This document shows positions 7,388-15,904 of a DNA stretch of 64,000 bases, piece after piece. Position numbers and translations under genes: made by a program. Numbering within the stretch: the stretch's first letter is position 1; every line of letters begins with the position of its first letter. The notes under the pieces were generated by a model, which ran no database searches, was not told the origin of the DNA, and was given only the letters and a program-made list of their open reading frames with translations. The stretch comes from Streptomyces flaveolus. Its GTDB lineage: Bacteria; Actinomycetota; Actinomycetes; Streptomycetales; Streptomycetaceae. The stretch spans positions 194,645 to 258,644 of the forward strand of contig NZ_JNWV01000007.1 in NCBI RefSeq assembly GCF_000716535.1. The letters are read 5' to 3'.

Positions 7388-9901
7388 TCAGCCCAGCCGG
7401 GTCAGCTTGGCGCCGATGCCGGGCTCGGTCAGGTCCTTCTGGAGGGCCACCGGGACCTTCACCGCGCCGGCCGTACCGTCACCCACGGTGAGCGTCCCGA
7501 CCCGGGTGCCGGCCTTCGCGGTGTGCGGCACGGTCCCGGACGCGAAGGACAGCTCGACCTTCTTCCCGGCCCAGCCGGCCGCCGTGACGTCCTTCGTCAC
7601 CACGACCGGGGTACGGCCGCCGAGCCGGTCGTCCACGTAGCCGACGACGTCCCCCTTCTTCACGATCCTCGCCGAGGTCAGCGCGTCCTGGGCGGCGAGC
7701 AGCGCCGTCTTGCTGACCGCGTTGACCGTCTTCAGGATCTCCGGCTTGTGCTGGCCGAGGATCGCGCCGACGATCGTCACCGTCTGCCCGCCGACCTGCT
7801 TGCGGGAGGCGAAGAGCAGGTTGCCGCCGGCCGCGGTGGTGCTGCCGGTCTTGATGCCGATCGCGCCGATGCGGTACGGCAGCTCGTTGTAGTTCGGCCA
7901 GAACTTGCCGGAGGGGTCCGTCCAGCTCGCCGCGCTGCTGATCGCGACCAGGGCCGGGACCTTGACGAACGCGCGGCCCAGCTTCACCTGGTCCTCGGCC
8001 GTGGAGACGGTGGTCTCCTTCAGCCCCGAGGGGTCGGTGTACGTCGTGCCGGTCATCCCCAGTTCCTTGGCGGTGGCGTTCATCTTCTTGACGAACGCCG
8101 CCTCCGAGCCCGCGTCCCAGCGCGCGAGCAGCCGCGCGATGTTGTTGGCGGAGGGGATCAGGACGGCAGACAGGGCCTGCTTCTCGGTGAGGGTGTCACC
8201 GGCCTTGACGGTGTCGAGCGTGGACTCGCCGGCCTTGTTGTAGCCGCCCTCCTTCTCCGCCGTCGCGTCGACCTTGATCTTCGGACCCTCCTGGCCCGGC
8301 TTCAGCGGGTGGTCCTTGAGGATGATGTACGCCGTCATGGTCTTGGCGACCGAGCCGATGGCCACGGGGGTCTGCTTGCCGAAGTGCCCCATCGTGCCGA
8401 CGCCGTCCACGTCCATCCAGCCCTGGCCCTCGCCGGGCCAGGGCAGTTGGGTGCGGTCGCCGGCGAAGGTGTAGCTGTCCTTGCCGGTGAGCGCGAGGGT
8501 GGGCGTCGGCAGCGGGCGCACGGCCTGTACGACCGCAAAGATGATCGCCAGGAGCAGGACCAGCGGGGTCCAGATCTTGATCCGGCGCACGAGCGTGCGG
8601 ACCGGGGTCTCCGGGGGCGGGGGCGTGTTCGTCAGCTCCGCCAGCAGGTCCAGCGGGGGCTTGGGCGGGAGCGGCTGCTGGGTGGTGCGCTCGGGGCCGA
8701 TCTGGGGGACGGGGGTGGTGGCGTCCGCCGCCTTGGCCTCGGCGGCCGGCTTGCGCAGGTCGTCCTTGAGCGCGACGAACTTGCTGGTGCGCTCGGACTC
8801 GGACTCCGGGGCCTTCGGCTTGCCGCCGAGCTTGAGCATGGTCGTCGGCTGGTCGACGGGCGGTGTCTTGGGGCGGACGGCCTTGAAGACGGTGGTGGGC
8901 TGGTCGAGGTGCGCCGCCTCGTCTTCGCCTTCGGCGTCCGGTTTCCCGCCCGCATCACCGGTGCGGCTCTCGGCGCCGGCTGCGGGTGACCCCTGCGGTG
9001 CGTCCCCACCGTCGGCGTCCTCCGGGCCGTCGTCGCCCGCAACCGCCTCGGCTACGCCTTCGCCGCCGACGGCGACACCGGCACCGCCCTCGGCGCCCTC
9101 ACCGGTCTCGGCGTCCGCCGGGTCCTTCGCGTCCGCATCGGCCTCGGCGTCCGCCACGCTCTCCGCGCCGGCTTCCGCGTCCGTCCCGGCCTCCGCGCCC
9201 GCCTTGGCGTCCTCGTCCTTGGCCGGCTCGGCGCGGTCGGCGTCCGCGTCAGACGGCTCTTCGACGTCAGCCTTGGCGTCAGACGTGTCCTCGGCCTCTG
9301 CGTCCGCGTCAGACGGCTCCTGGGTCTCTGCCTTCGCGTCAGACGGCTCCTCGGCGTCAGCCTTGGCGTCAGACGTGCCCTTGGCCTCCGTTTCCGCGTC
9401 AGACGGCTCCTGGGCCTCTGCCTTGGCGTCAGACGTGTCCCCGGCCTCTGCGTCCGCGTCAGACGGCTCCTCGGTCTCTGCCTTGGCGTCAGACGTGCCC
9501 TCGGACTCCGCATCGGCGTCAGACGGCTCCTCGGCCTCTGCCTCTGCCTCCGCCCCGGTCTTCGGCTTCGTGGCCTTCGCCGGCTCCTCCCCGGCGTCGT
9601 CGGCGTTCGCAGGTGCGTCCGGGCTCGGTTCGCGCACCCAGGTCGACACCGCCGCCTGCAGGTCGGTGTCCTCGGGGTCGGCCGACTGCTTCCGCGTGGT
9701 CGGGGTTCCGGGTCGTACCGTCAGGACCTTCGTCGCCGTGTCGCCGGCCGAGGACTTCCGTTCGCGGGACACCGCGAGACGCGGATCGCGCGCCTCGGGA
9801 ACCGAACCCGCGCTCCCCGACGTCGGTTCCGCCGACGACTCGCGCTGCTTCGACCTGTCGGGGGACTCGCCCGCCACCGATGCCTCCTCCATGCGCCGCA
9901 C
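7388..9901 (-). CDS. D-alanyl-D-alanine carboxypeptidase (S11) with long repeat-rich N-terminal region
   Basis: The 837-residue product ends in a penicillin-binding-protein-type serine peptidase. SVAK (SxxK, Ser about residue 516), SAN (about 582) and KTG (about 681) are all present in order, preceded by a single membrane anchor (about 442-460, LVLLLAIIFAVVQAV). The enzyme should trim terminal D-Ala from peptidoglycan stem peptides outside the membrane. The first 440 residues are cytoplasmic, acidic and low-complexity. Residues about 120-220 consist of ten 10-residue repeats of the SDAKAEAEEP type encoded by perfect-length 30-bp units. The start may be GTG at 9901 or ATG at 9892; neither has a strong ribosome-binding site. 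Confidence 0.88.
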   Translation of the reverse strand: MRRMEEASVAGESPDRSKQRESSAEPTSGSAGSVPEARDPRLAVSRERKSSAGDTATKVLTVRPGTPTTRKQSADPEDTDLQAAVSTWVREPSPDAPANADDAGEEPAKATKPKTGAEAEAEAEEPSDADAESEGTSDAKAETEEPSDADAEAGDTSDAKAEAQEPSDAETEAKGTSDAKADAEEPSDAKAETQEPSDADAEAEDTSDAKADVEEPSDADADRAEPAKDEDAKAGAEAGTDAEAGAESVADAEADADAKDPADAETGEGAEGGAGVAVGGEGVAEAVAGDDGPEDADGGDAPQGSPAAGAESRTGDAGGKPDAEGEDEAAHLDQPTTVFKAVRPKTPPVDQPTTMLKLGGKPKAPESESERTSKFVALKDDLRKPAAEAKAADATTPVPQIGPERTTQQPLPPKPPLDLLAELTNTPPPPETPVRTLVRRIKIWTPLVLLLAIIFAVVQAVRPLPTPTLALTGKDSYTFAGDRTQLPWPGEGQGWMDVDGVGTMGHFGKQTPVAIGSVAKTMTAYIILKDHPLKPGQEGPKIKVDATAEKEGGYNKAGESTLDTVKAGDTLTEKQALSAVLIPSANNIARLLARWDAGSEAAFVKKMNATAKELGMTGTTYTDPSGLKETTVSTAEDQVKLGRAFVKVPALVAISSAASWTDPSGKFWPNYNELPYRIGAIGIKTGSTTAAGGNLLFASRKQVGGQTVTIVGAILGQHKPEILKTVNAVSKTALLAAQDALTSARIVKKGDVVGYVDDRLGGRTPVVVTKDVTAAGWAGKKVELSFASGTVPHTAKAGTRVGTLTVGDGTAGAVKVPVALQKDLTEPGIGAKLTRLG
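9241..9540. repeat. Ten in-register 30-bp tandem repeats inside the carboxypeptidase gene
   Basis: Every 30 bases the motif GGCGTCAGACG (or GCGTCAGACG) recurs, two per 60-base line from 9241 to 9540, ten times without a register break. The units alternate between two flavours, ending in GGCTCCT or GTGTCC/GTGCCC. They encode acidic decapeptides rich in Ser-Asp-Ala. Unit lengths are multiples of three, so copy-number changes keep the frame. Confidence 0.92.
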
Positions 9902-10073
9902 GCCTACGCGCGCGCCCTGTCCGAACCATGTACCAGTGTCCTGTGTGAGGGCTTGGCCCCTGCGGTAGACGAGAACGACATACCTACCGGTTCCCTCACG
10001 AACCGGTCACGCACCCTCGACAGACCAATGTGAGAGGGGTCACCCTGTCATTCATCCACGCGGGGAGGCATGG

Positions 10074-10829
10074 ATGGGCAGGAGCCGCAGAACACTTCCG
10101 GAGGAGCTTCTGTTGCTGGCACTGGACCCGACCACGGGTACCACTGCACAGCCGCAGTCGCTCGACCTCGGTCTGGCCGGTGCACAGCTAGTGGAGCTGG
10201 CGCTGGCCGGACGGATAGCCCCAGACGGGGATCGTATCGCCGTGGTGGTGCCACGGCCGACAGGAGATCCGACTCTGGACTGCGCGTTGGAGTTGCTGCG
10301 AAGGCGTGGCGCTCCCGTGCGTGCCGTCCACTGGATCGGCGGGCCCCGACTCGGGCTCCGCCAGACCTACCTCTCGCATCTGGAGCGGTGCGGCATGGTC
10401 GCCGCCGTGCCGGGTCAGATGTGCGGGGTGTTGCCGACGACGCGCTACCAGGCGACGGACAACGACATCAGCCGGGAGATCCGTGCCCGGCTGGACTCCG
10501 CGATCCGCACCGGCGTACCGCCGGACCCGCGGACCGCGGCGCTCGCCGCCCTGGCGCACGCCGTCGGGCTCGGCAAGCATCTGTATCCGGGGAACGAGGG
10601 ACGGTCGTCCCGGTCCCGGCTGCGGGATCTGATCCGGCACGACCCCATGGGCGGGCTCGTCGCCCACGCCGTCATGGACGTTCAGAACGGTGCGGCCGCC
10701 CAGCCGCGCCGCGGCCCGGCCTCGGCCGGCCGTCAGCCCGCGCCCGGCGCCAGGCCCGCGCCGGAACCCGCACGCGGGGTTCCGATGCAGCCGCGTCGCG
10801 GGTCCATGGCGCGCGCCGTGGCCCACTGA
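10074..10829 (+). CDS. GPP34 (GOLPH3/VPS74-like) family protein
   Basis: This 251-residue protein opens with the GPP34 signature LPEELLLLALDP and then AGAQLVELALAGRI, the pattern of bacterial relatives of Golgi phosphoprotein 3. The eukaryotic proteins bind phosphatidylinositol-4-phosphate; the bacterial role is unknown, and many Streptomyces carry several copies. The last 60 residues are Pro/Ala/Arg-rich and look disordered. The ATG at 10074 gives the expected N-terminus. The gene is followed by a strong terminator hairpin at 10875-10917. Confidence 0.9.
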   Translation: MGRSRRTLPEELLLLALDPTTGTTAQPQSLDLGLAGAQLVELALAGRIAPDGDRIAVVVPRPTGDPTLDCALELLRRRGAPVRAVHWIGGPRLGLRQTYLSHLERCGMVAAVPGQMCGVLPTTRYQATDNDISREIRARLDSAIRTGVPPDPRTAALAALAHAVGLGKHLYPGNEGRSSRSRLRDLIRHDPMGGLVAHAVMDVQNGAAAQPRRGPASAGRQPAPGARPAPEPARGVPMQPRRGSMARAVAH

Positions 10830-10874
10830 GCCGTAACCCCGGTCCCCACAGACCCGGTTCGGGAGCCGCTGGTC

Positions 10875-10917
10875 CGAGCGGGGCGGTGAGATCCTTGTGG
10901 TCTCGCCGCCCCGCTCG
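10875..10917. terminator. Terminator hairpin after the GPP34 gene
   Basis: Arms at 10875-10891 and 10901-10917 form a 17-bp stem with one G-U pair and a 9-base loop. It lies 46 bases past the GPP34 stop and before the next promoter. No long T-run follows, as is usual in Streptomyces. Confidence 0.8.
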
Positions 10918-11039
10918 ACCGCGTCCCCGGCTGCATATCCACGGTTTCCCAGCGGTAGAAAGCACCTTGGTGGCAGTCTGCTCAACAGCAGATACGCAAA
11001 GTGTTAAGCAACAGGCAGGCAGCCGGAGGTGCACGTCCC

Positions 11040-11897
11040 GTGGCGTCCAATGTCAATCCCACCGTCAGGCGGCGCCGGCTGGGCCAGGAGCTGCGCAGGC
11101 TCCGTGAGCTCAAGGGCATGACGGCCGAAGAGGTGGCGGAGCGGCTGCTGGTGTCGCAGTCGAAGATCAGCCGGCTGGAGAACGGCCGGAGAAGCATCAG
11201 CCAGCGCGACGTGCGCGATCTGTGCGGGGTGTACGAGGTCGAGGACCAGCGGATCGTCGACTCGCTGATGGAGATGGCCCGGGATTCCAGACAGCAGGGC
11301 TGGTGGCACACCTTCGGCGACATCCCGTACAGCGTGTACATCGGGCTGGAGACGGACGCCGAGTCGCTGCGGGTGTACGAACCCCAGCTCGTGACCGGGC
11401 TGTTGCAGACCCGTGCCTACGCCGAGGCGCTGGTGCAGGGCGCGTTGCCGGAGACGTCGACCGCGGAGATCGAGAAGCGTGTCCAGGTGTGGATGCGCCG
11501 ACAGGAACGTATCACCGCCCAGGCCAACCCGCTCCGGCTGTGGGTGGTGCTCGACGAGGCGGCGCTGAAGCGGGTCGTGGGCAGCCGGCTGGTGATGCGC
11601 GAGCAGTTGGAGCACCTGATCGAGATGTCACAGCTGCCGCACGTCACCGTGCAGGTGCTGCCCTTCGACGTGGGCGCGCATCCGGGGCTCAACGGCCAGT
11701 ACGCGATCCTGGAGTTCGCCGACGCGGCCGACTCCAGCGTGGTGTACCTGGAGGGCGTGACCAGCGACCTGTACCTGGAGAAGGCGCAGGACGTGCAGAA
11801 GTACGCCGTGATGTACGAGCACCTGCGGGCGCAGTCCCTCAATGTGGAGGCGTCCCGGAAATTCATCGCCGATGTGGCGAAAGAGTACGCCGACTGA
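11040..11897 (+). CDS. XRE-type regulator with DUF5753 sensor domain
   Basis: The 285-residue protein has an N-terminal Cro/C1-type helix-turn-helix (about residues 10-65: LGQELRRLRELKGMTAEEVA, then SQSKISRLENGRR). A DUF5753 domain follows (about 90-275), with the characteristic YEPQLVTGLLQTRAYAEAL and the C-terminal VVYLEGVTSDLYLE. GTG 11040 is chosen because GGAGG lies at 11025-11029; upstream starts would place that site inside the gene. In Streptomyces these regulators pair with a small DUF397 protein, as here at 12086. Such pairs affect development and antibiotic production, and some behave like toxin-antitoxin modules. Confidence 0.93.
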   Translation: MASNVNPTVRRRRLGQELRRLRELKGMTAEEVAERLLVSQSKISRLENGRRSISQRDVRDLCGVYEVEDQRIVDSLMEMARDSRQQGWWHTFGDIPYSVYIGLETDAESLRVYEPQLVTGLLQTRAYAEALVQGALPETSTAEIEKRVQVWMRRQERITAQANPLRLWVVLDEAALKRVVGSRLVMREQLEHLIEMSQLPHVTVQVLPFDVGAHPGLNGQYAILEFADAADSSVVYLEGVTSDLYLEKAQDVQKYAVMYEHLRAQSLNVEASRKFIADVAKEYAD

Positions 11898-12085
11898 TGC
11901 GAGATCGCGCGAGGCGCGGGATCGTACACCGCCGGTCCACTCCAGTGGAAGGCTCACCTGGAATATGCCATCCGGTCGAGTGAACGGCTCCTCCGCGGCG
12001 AGCAGTTGCCCGGTAGCGTCGATCACGCCAACCAGTCGACATGGTTGGCGTGAACCGCACTACGCAACTCGCAACAGGAGTGGAC

Positions 12086-12277
12086 ATGGCACTGATTCAG
12101 GGCGCTTCGGAGACGTGGATGAAGTCCTCCTATTCCGCGGGCAACGGCGCCTGCGTCGAGGTCAAGTCGCCCACCGCCGCCGAACTCGCCGTCCGTGACT
12201 CCAAGACGCCCGAGGGCCCGATCCTGGCCTTCCCGGCCGACGCGTGGAACGCCTTCGTGTCCTCGGTCAAGGCGTGA
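12086..12277 (+). CDS. DUF397 domain protein
   Basis: This 63-residue protein has the DUF397 hallmarks: WMKSSYSAGNGACVEV near the N-terminus, VRDSKTPEGPILAF, and a C-terminal AWNAFVSSVK. The start is the ATG preceded by ACAGGAG. It follows the XRE/DUF5753 gene in the same direction after 188 bp. This is the usual pairing, in which the small protein is thought to bind and modulate the regulator. A terminator lies 53 bp downstream. Confidence 0.93.
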   Translation: MALIQGASETWMKSSYSAGNGACVEVKSPTAAELAVRDSKTPEGPILAFPADAWNAFVSSVKA

Positions 12278-12329
12278 GGGGTTCTCCCTGACCCTGGTCC
12301 GTACAACAACTGCACACGCACCACCAGGA

Positions 12330-12369
12330 GAGCCCTCTCGACCAGTCGCCGTCCTTGCCGAGAGGGCTC
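12330..12369. terminator. Bidirectional terminator between DUF397 and glutathione peroxidase genes
   Basis: A perfect 11-bp inverted repeat (GAGCCCTCTCG at 12330-12340 and CGAGAGGGCTC at 12359-12369) with an 18-base loop lies between two convergent genes. It can stop transcription from either side. Confidence 0.8.
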
Positions 12370-12408
12370 ACCGCCTTCTTCCGGGCCACCGCGAGGCCCG
12401 AGCCGTGC

Positions 12409-12915
12409 TCAGCCCAGCTGGGCCTCGATCGCGGAGACGACCTCGGCCGACTCCGGCTCGGTCTGCGGCGAGAACCGCGCGACGACCCGACCGTCACGGC
12501 CGATGAGGAACTTCTCGAAGTTCCAGCGGATGTCCCCGCTGTGCCCCTCGGCGTCGGCGAACCCCACGAGCCGCTCGTACAGCGGATGCCGGCCCGCCCC
12601 GTTCACCTCCACCTTCTCCGTCAGCGGGAAGGTCACGCCGTAGGTCGCCGAGCAGAACTCCGCGATCTCCTCGGCGGTGCCGGGCTCCTGCCCGAGGAAC
12701 TGGTTGCAGGGCACGCCCAGCACGGTGAAGCCCTGCTCGGCGTACCGCTCCTGGAGCTTCTCCAGCCCGGTGTACTGCGGGGTCAGGCCGCACTTGGAGG
12801 CCACGTTCACGATGAGGACGGCCTTGCCCGCGAACCGCGACAGATCCGCGGAGCCGCCCTGGAGGGCCCCGATCTCGACGTCCAGCGGGGAGCCGCTGTG
12901 CTCAGTAGTCGTCAT
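12409..12915 (-). CDS. Glutathione peroxidase-family thiol peroxidase
   Basis: This 168-residue protein is of normal length for the family. The peroxidatic Cys42 lies in VASKCGLTPQY, the conserved GVPCNQFLGQEPG holds Cys70, and WNFEKFLI (Trp131, Asn132) completes the active-site tetrad region. A further Cys88 sits in EFCSATYG and could act in resolution. Bacterial Cys-type members usually reduce peroxides with thioredoxin rather than glutathione. The gene stands alone between the terminator at 12330-12369 and a repeat-rich gap. No signal peptide is seen, so it is cytoplasmic. Confidence 0.95.
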   Translation of the reverse strand: MTTTEHSGSPLDVEIGALQGGSADLSRFAGKAVLIVNVASKCGLTPQYTGLEKLQERYAEQGFTVLGVPCNQFLGQEPGTAEEIAEFCSATYGVTFPLTEKVEVNGAGRHPLYERLVGFADAEGHSGDIRWNFEKFLIGRDGRVVARFSPQTEPESAEVVSAIEAQLG

Positions 12916-12976
12916 GCCCGGATGCTAGCCCCGCCGGCCCCCGCCCCCCTGCCCGGCCTCACCCAGACACCCCCGC

Positions 12977-13312
12977 CTCCCCTGCGCGGCCCTGCCCCGG
13001 CCTCCTCAGCGGCCTCGCCACGGCCCACCTCCGGGGCCGCACCCTGGTTTACCTCCGGGAGCCTCGCCCCGGCCTCCTCCGCGGCCGCACCCTGGCCCAC
13101 CTCCGGGGCCTCGCCCCAGCCTCTTCGCCCGGCCCGCCTCGTACGTCACAGGCCCCTTTGCCCGCCTCGCCCACACCACCGACTCTCCTGCGCGGCCCTG
13201 CCCCGCCCTCCTCCGCGGCCGCACCCTGGCCCACCTCCGGGGGCCTCATCCCAGCCTCTTCGCCCGGCCCCGCCCCGTACGTCACGGGCCTCTTTGCTCG
13301 GCCTCGCCCAGA
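12977..13312. repeat. Degenerate long direct repeats in a non-coding, C-rich gap
   Basis: The roughly 490-bp gap 12916-13409 has no credible gene. Within it, the block at about 13072-13172 recurs at about 13206-13310 with few changes (shared landmarks GCGGCCGCACCCTGG, CCCACCTCCGGGG, GTACGTCAC). A shorter degenerate copy lies around 12999-13046. CTGCGCGGCCCTGCCCC precedes two of the copies (12979 and 13187). The strand is strongly C-biased. Open frames on both strands here are composition artefacts. Confidence 0.75.
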
Positions 13313-13409
13313 CGACACCGATTGCCCGTCTCGCCCAAGACGCCACCGGCTCCTCACCTCCGGTCCCCGGCTCCCCATGTCACCGGCCCCCGGCTCCCGG
13401 CTCCCCACG

Positions 13410-14393
13410 TCACCGGCCCTCGGCTCCTCCCTGCCCCGCCTCTACCAGGACGTCACCGGCCGTCGTCCGCACGTACAGCACCGACCGCCCGGCCCGCCGC
13501 CGGGTCACCAGCCCCGCCTCCCGGAGCACCTTCAGATGGCGGCCCACCGAGCCCAGCCCCTGCCGGGTCACGGCGGTCAGCTGGGTGGTGCTCATGGGGG
13601 AGCCGAGGAGCACCAGCACCGCGGCCCGGCCCGGTCCGAGCAGCGCGCTCAGCCCGGCGGGCACCACCCGGCCCCCGTCCCCGGCCAGGACACCGGCACA
13701 GGGATAGACCACTGCGTACCGCGCATGGTCCTCCCAGGCGACCCAGCCCATGCGCTGCGCGGTCACCGGCACGAACACCAGCTCCGCGCCGGAGATCTCG
13801 CGCGGCGGATACTCGTGCAGGTTGATCTGGAACCGGTTGTCCCCGAGCCACCGCGTGCCGCCCGGCCGGAGGGAGTCCAGCACGCTCGCCCAGCCGCCCC
13901 GGGTCGCCTGCGCGGTCCGCGCCACCACATCGGCCTCCAGCACCCGCCGGCGCCGCTGCCAGGACGGTCGTACGGTCTCCTCCCACACCCACTCCAGCAG
14001 TACGGCCGCCCGCTCGGGCAGATCGTCCCGGTCCAGCTCGGCGGGCAGCGGTCCGGCGAGGGAGAGCCGCAGGTGCGCGCGGGCGTCCGCCGGCCGGGTG
14101 GCGCGGACCCGGGCGATCCCGTTCGCAAAGCTCTCGCCGTCGCGGGGCGTGGGCGTGAGGAAGTCGGCGATCCACTCCCGCCCCAGCCCCGCCCGCACCA
14201 GCCGGGCCGTCACCGGGTCGGCCGCGAGCCTGTCCCGGTAGGCGGGCAGATGCGTGCTCAGCCAGGAGTGCTCACCGGGATGCGTCCCCTGCCCGGCGTG
14301 CAGCAGCTTCAGCCCGGCGAAGGTCTCGGCGAGCGGCGAGATGACGAACCGGCTCCGGGCCAGGGTGTCCGCGTTGAGCTGCCACCACCCCAC
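13410..14393 (-). CDS. ArsR-type winged-helix regulator with DUF5937 domain
   Basis: The protein is 327 residues from the GTG at 14393, which has GAGGAGG just upstream. Starts further out would read through the tandem repeats at 14419-14474. The N-terminal DUF5937 region begins ADTLARSRFVISPLAET. The C-terminal HTH (about 245-320: LTAVTRQGLGSVGRHLKVLREAGLV, then RAGRSVLYV) is the ArsR/HTH_20 fold. The gene is divergent from an MFS exporter, a common local-repressor arrangement, so it probably represses that exporter and itself. The inducing compound is unknown. Confidence 0.88.
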   Translation of the reverse strand: MGWWQLNADTLARSRFVISPLAETFAGLKLLHAGQGTHPGEHSWLSTHLPAYRDRLAADPVTARLVRAGLGREWIADFLTPTPRDGESFANGIARVRATRPADARAHLRLSLAGPLPAELDRDDLPERAAVLLEWVWEETVRPSWQRRRRVLEADVVARTAQATRGGWASVLDSLRPGGTRWLGDNRFQINLHEYPPREISGAELVFVPVTAQRMGWVAWEDHARYAVVYPCAGVLAGDGGRVVPAGLSALLGPGRAAVLVLLGSPMSTTQLTAVTRQGLGSVGRHLKVLREAGLVTRRRAGRSVLYVRTTAGDVLVEAGQGGAEGR

Positions 14394-14418
14394 GAGCGCC
14401 TCCTCGTACGCCGCGTAT

Positions 14419-14474
14419 GGACCTCTCGGTACGGACCTCTCGGTACGGACCTTTCGCGCACGGACCTTTCGCAC
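14419..14474. promoter_or_regulatory. Four tandem 13-15 bp repeats between regulator and MFS genes
   Basis: GGACCTCTCGGTAC occurs at 14419-14432 and again, identical, at 14433-14446. Variants GGACCTTTCGCGCAC (14447-14461) and GGACCTTTCGCAC (14462-14474) follow directly. The array fills the divergent intergenic region, 25 bp from the regulator start and 50 bp from the exporter start. It is a good candidate operator array for the ArsR-type regulator. Confidence 0.65.
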
Positions 14475-14524
14475 GACGGCGAAACAATAACGAGCCCGCT
14501 GCGGCCCGTCCGAGACTCCGGGAC

Positions 14525-15727
14525 ATGCCCAGCTACCGATCCCTGTTCCGCACCCCGGAGTTCACCCCGCTCTTTCTCGGCGCCGCCGCCCAGAACGCCG
14601 CCGGGACCGTCGGTGGCCTCGCCCTCGGCACGCTCGTCTACCGGTCGACCGGCTCGCCCCTCCTGTCGGCGCTGAGCATGTTCGGCTCCTCGCTGGCCCA
14701 GGTGCTCGGCGCGACCTTCCTGCTCTCCGGCGCCGACCGCCTGCCCCCGCGCACCACCCTCGCCGCCATCTCGCTGGCCTTCGCCGTCGGTACGGCACTG
14801 CAGGCGCTGCCCGGTCTGCCGGTCGGCGCCCTGTTCGCCGTCGTCCTGGTCCTGGGTCTGGTCGCCTCCCTCGGGGGCGGGGTCCGCTGGGGCCTGCTGA
14901 ACGAGATCCTCGCCAAGGACGGCTATCTGCCGGGGCGTTCGCTGTTCAACATGATGAGCGGGCTCATGCAGGTCGCCGGGTTCGCGACCGGCGGTGCCCT
15001 GCTCGCCACCCTCTCCCCGCGGGCCTGTCTCCTGCTGGCCGTTGCCCTGTACCTGACGGCCGCGCTCGTCCTGCGCCTCGGCCTGACCGACCGTCCGCCC
15101 CGCGCCACGGGCCGCCCCTCGCCGTCGGCGACCTGGCACGCCAACGTCGGGCTGTGGTCGTCCCGCCCGCGCCGCCTCACCTACCTGGGCCTGTGGCTGC
15201 CCAACGGCATGGTGGTCGGCTGCGAGTCCCTCTACGTGTCGTACGCCCCGCACGCGGCCGGCACCCTGTTCGCCTGTGCCGCGCTCGGCATGCTCGCCGG
15301 GGACGTGACGGTGGGCCGTCTGCTGCGACCCGCGGTACGGCGCCGGCTGGCCACCCCGCTCCTGTTGCTGCTGGCGACGCCGTACCTGGTGTTCTTCGCG
15401 CACCCGCCGGTGCCGGTGGCGGTGGTCTGCGTGACCGTGGCCTCCGCCGGTTTCGGCGCGGGCCTGGTCCAGCAGGAGCGGCTGATGAGCCTGACCCCCG
15501 ACACCCTGGCCGGCCAGGCGCTGGGACTGCACTCGGCCGGCATGCTGACCTTCCAGGGCGTGAGCGCGGCGCTGGCCGGCGCGGTGGCCCAGCTCACCTC
15601 ACCCGCAACGGCGATGACCGCGATGGCGGCGGCCTCGCTCATCACGACGCTGGCGCTGTCCACGGCTGCCGGACAAGCCCCGCCGCGCCCCTCCGCCGCG
15701 CCCGTGCGGGAACGGTCTCGGTCCTGA
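14525..15727 (+). CDS. MFS transporter (drug-efflux type)
   Basis: This is a 400-residue membrane protein with about 11-12 hydrophobic helices. It begins YRSLFRTPEFTPLFLGAAAQ, a common N-terminus of actinobacterial MFS exporters, with a large central loop rich in Arg/Pro around residue 195. The usual MFS motif A is weak. Divergence from an ArsR-type regulator across tandem operator-like repeats suggests export of a toxic compound. The start ATG at 14525 is placed just before the first helix; its ribosome-binding site is poor. Confidence 0.88.
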   Translation: MPSYRSLFRTPEFTPLFLGAAAQNAAGTVGGLALGTLVYRSTGSPLLSALSMFGSSLAQVLGATFLLSGADRLPPRTTLAAISLAFAVGTALQALPGLPVGALFAVVLVLGLVASLGGGVRWGLLNEILAKDGYLPGRSLFNMMSGLMQVAGFATGGALLATLSPRACLLLAVALYLTAALVLRLGLTDRPPRATGRPSPSATWHANVGLWSSRPRRLTYLGLWLPNGMVVGCESLYVSYAPHAAGTLFACAALGMLAGDVTVGRLLRPAVRRRLATPLLLLLATPYLVFFAHPPVPVAVVCVTVASAGFGAGLVQQERLMSLTPDTLAGQALGLHSAGMLTFQGVSAALAGAVAQLTSPATAMTAMAAASLITTLALSTAAGQAPPRPSAAPVRERSRS

Positions 15728-15904
15728 CATCGAGGCGCGGCCGACGGGGAGGGACGGCGGGTCCGGCATGCTGGATCCGTTCTGGCCGGGGCTCGCCGGG
15801 AGGGGCGTCTTCCGAAACGTCGGCGGGCGGGGCACCAGGAGTAACGTGGCAGGTGCGAGGCGAGTCCCGTTTTCGCCCCGGCTCTCCGAAGACGGGTGGT
15901 CCTC

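Noticed and set aside
9241..9540. 30-bp repeats as a CRISPR array
   Set aside because: Units are directly adjacent with no unique spacers, they lie in frame within a coding sequence, and there are no cas genes.
8481..9968. Long Ser/Ala-rich plus-strand frame across the carboxypeptidase gene
   Set aside because: It mirrors the repeat array of the real gene on the other strand, whose SVAK/SAN/KTG motifs settle the coding strand.
12355..13707. Long plus-strand frame over the glutathione peroxidase gene and the repeat gap
   Set aside because: It is a Pro/Ser/Arg composition artefact antisense to a clear peroxidase.
14394..14474. Extension of the DUF5937 regulator through the tandem repeats
   Set aside because: It would add a repetitive basic N-terminus absent from the family, and GAGGAGG supports GTG 14393.
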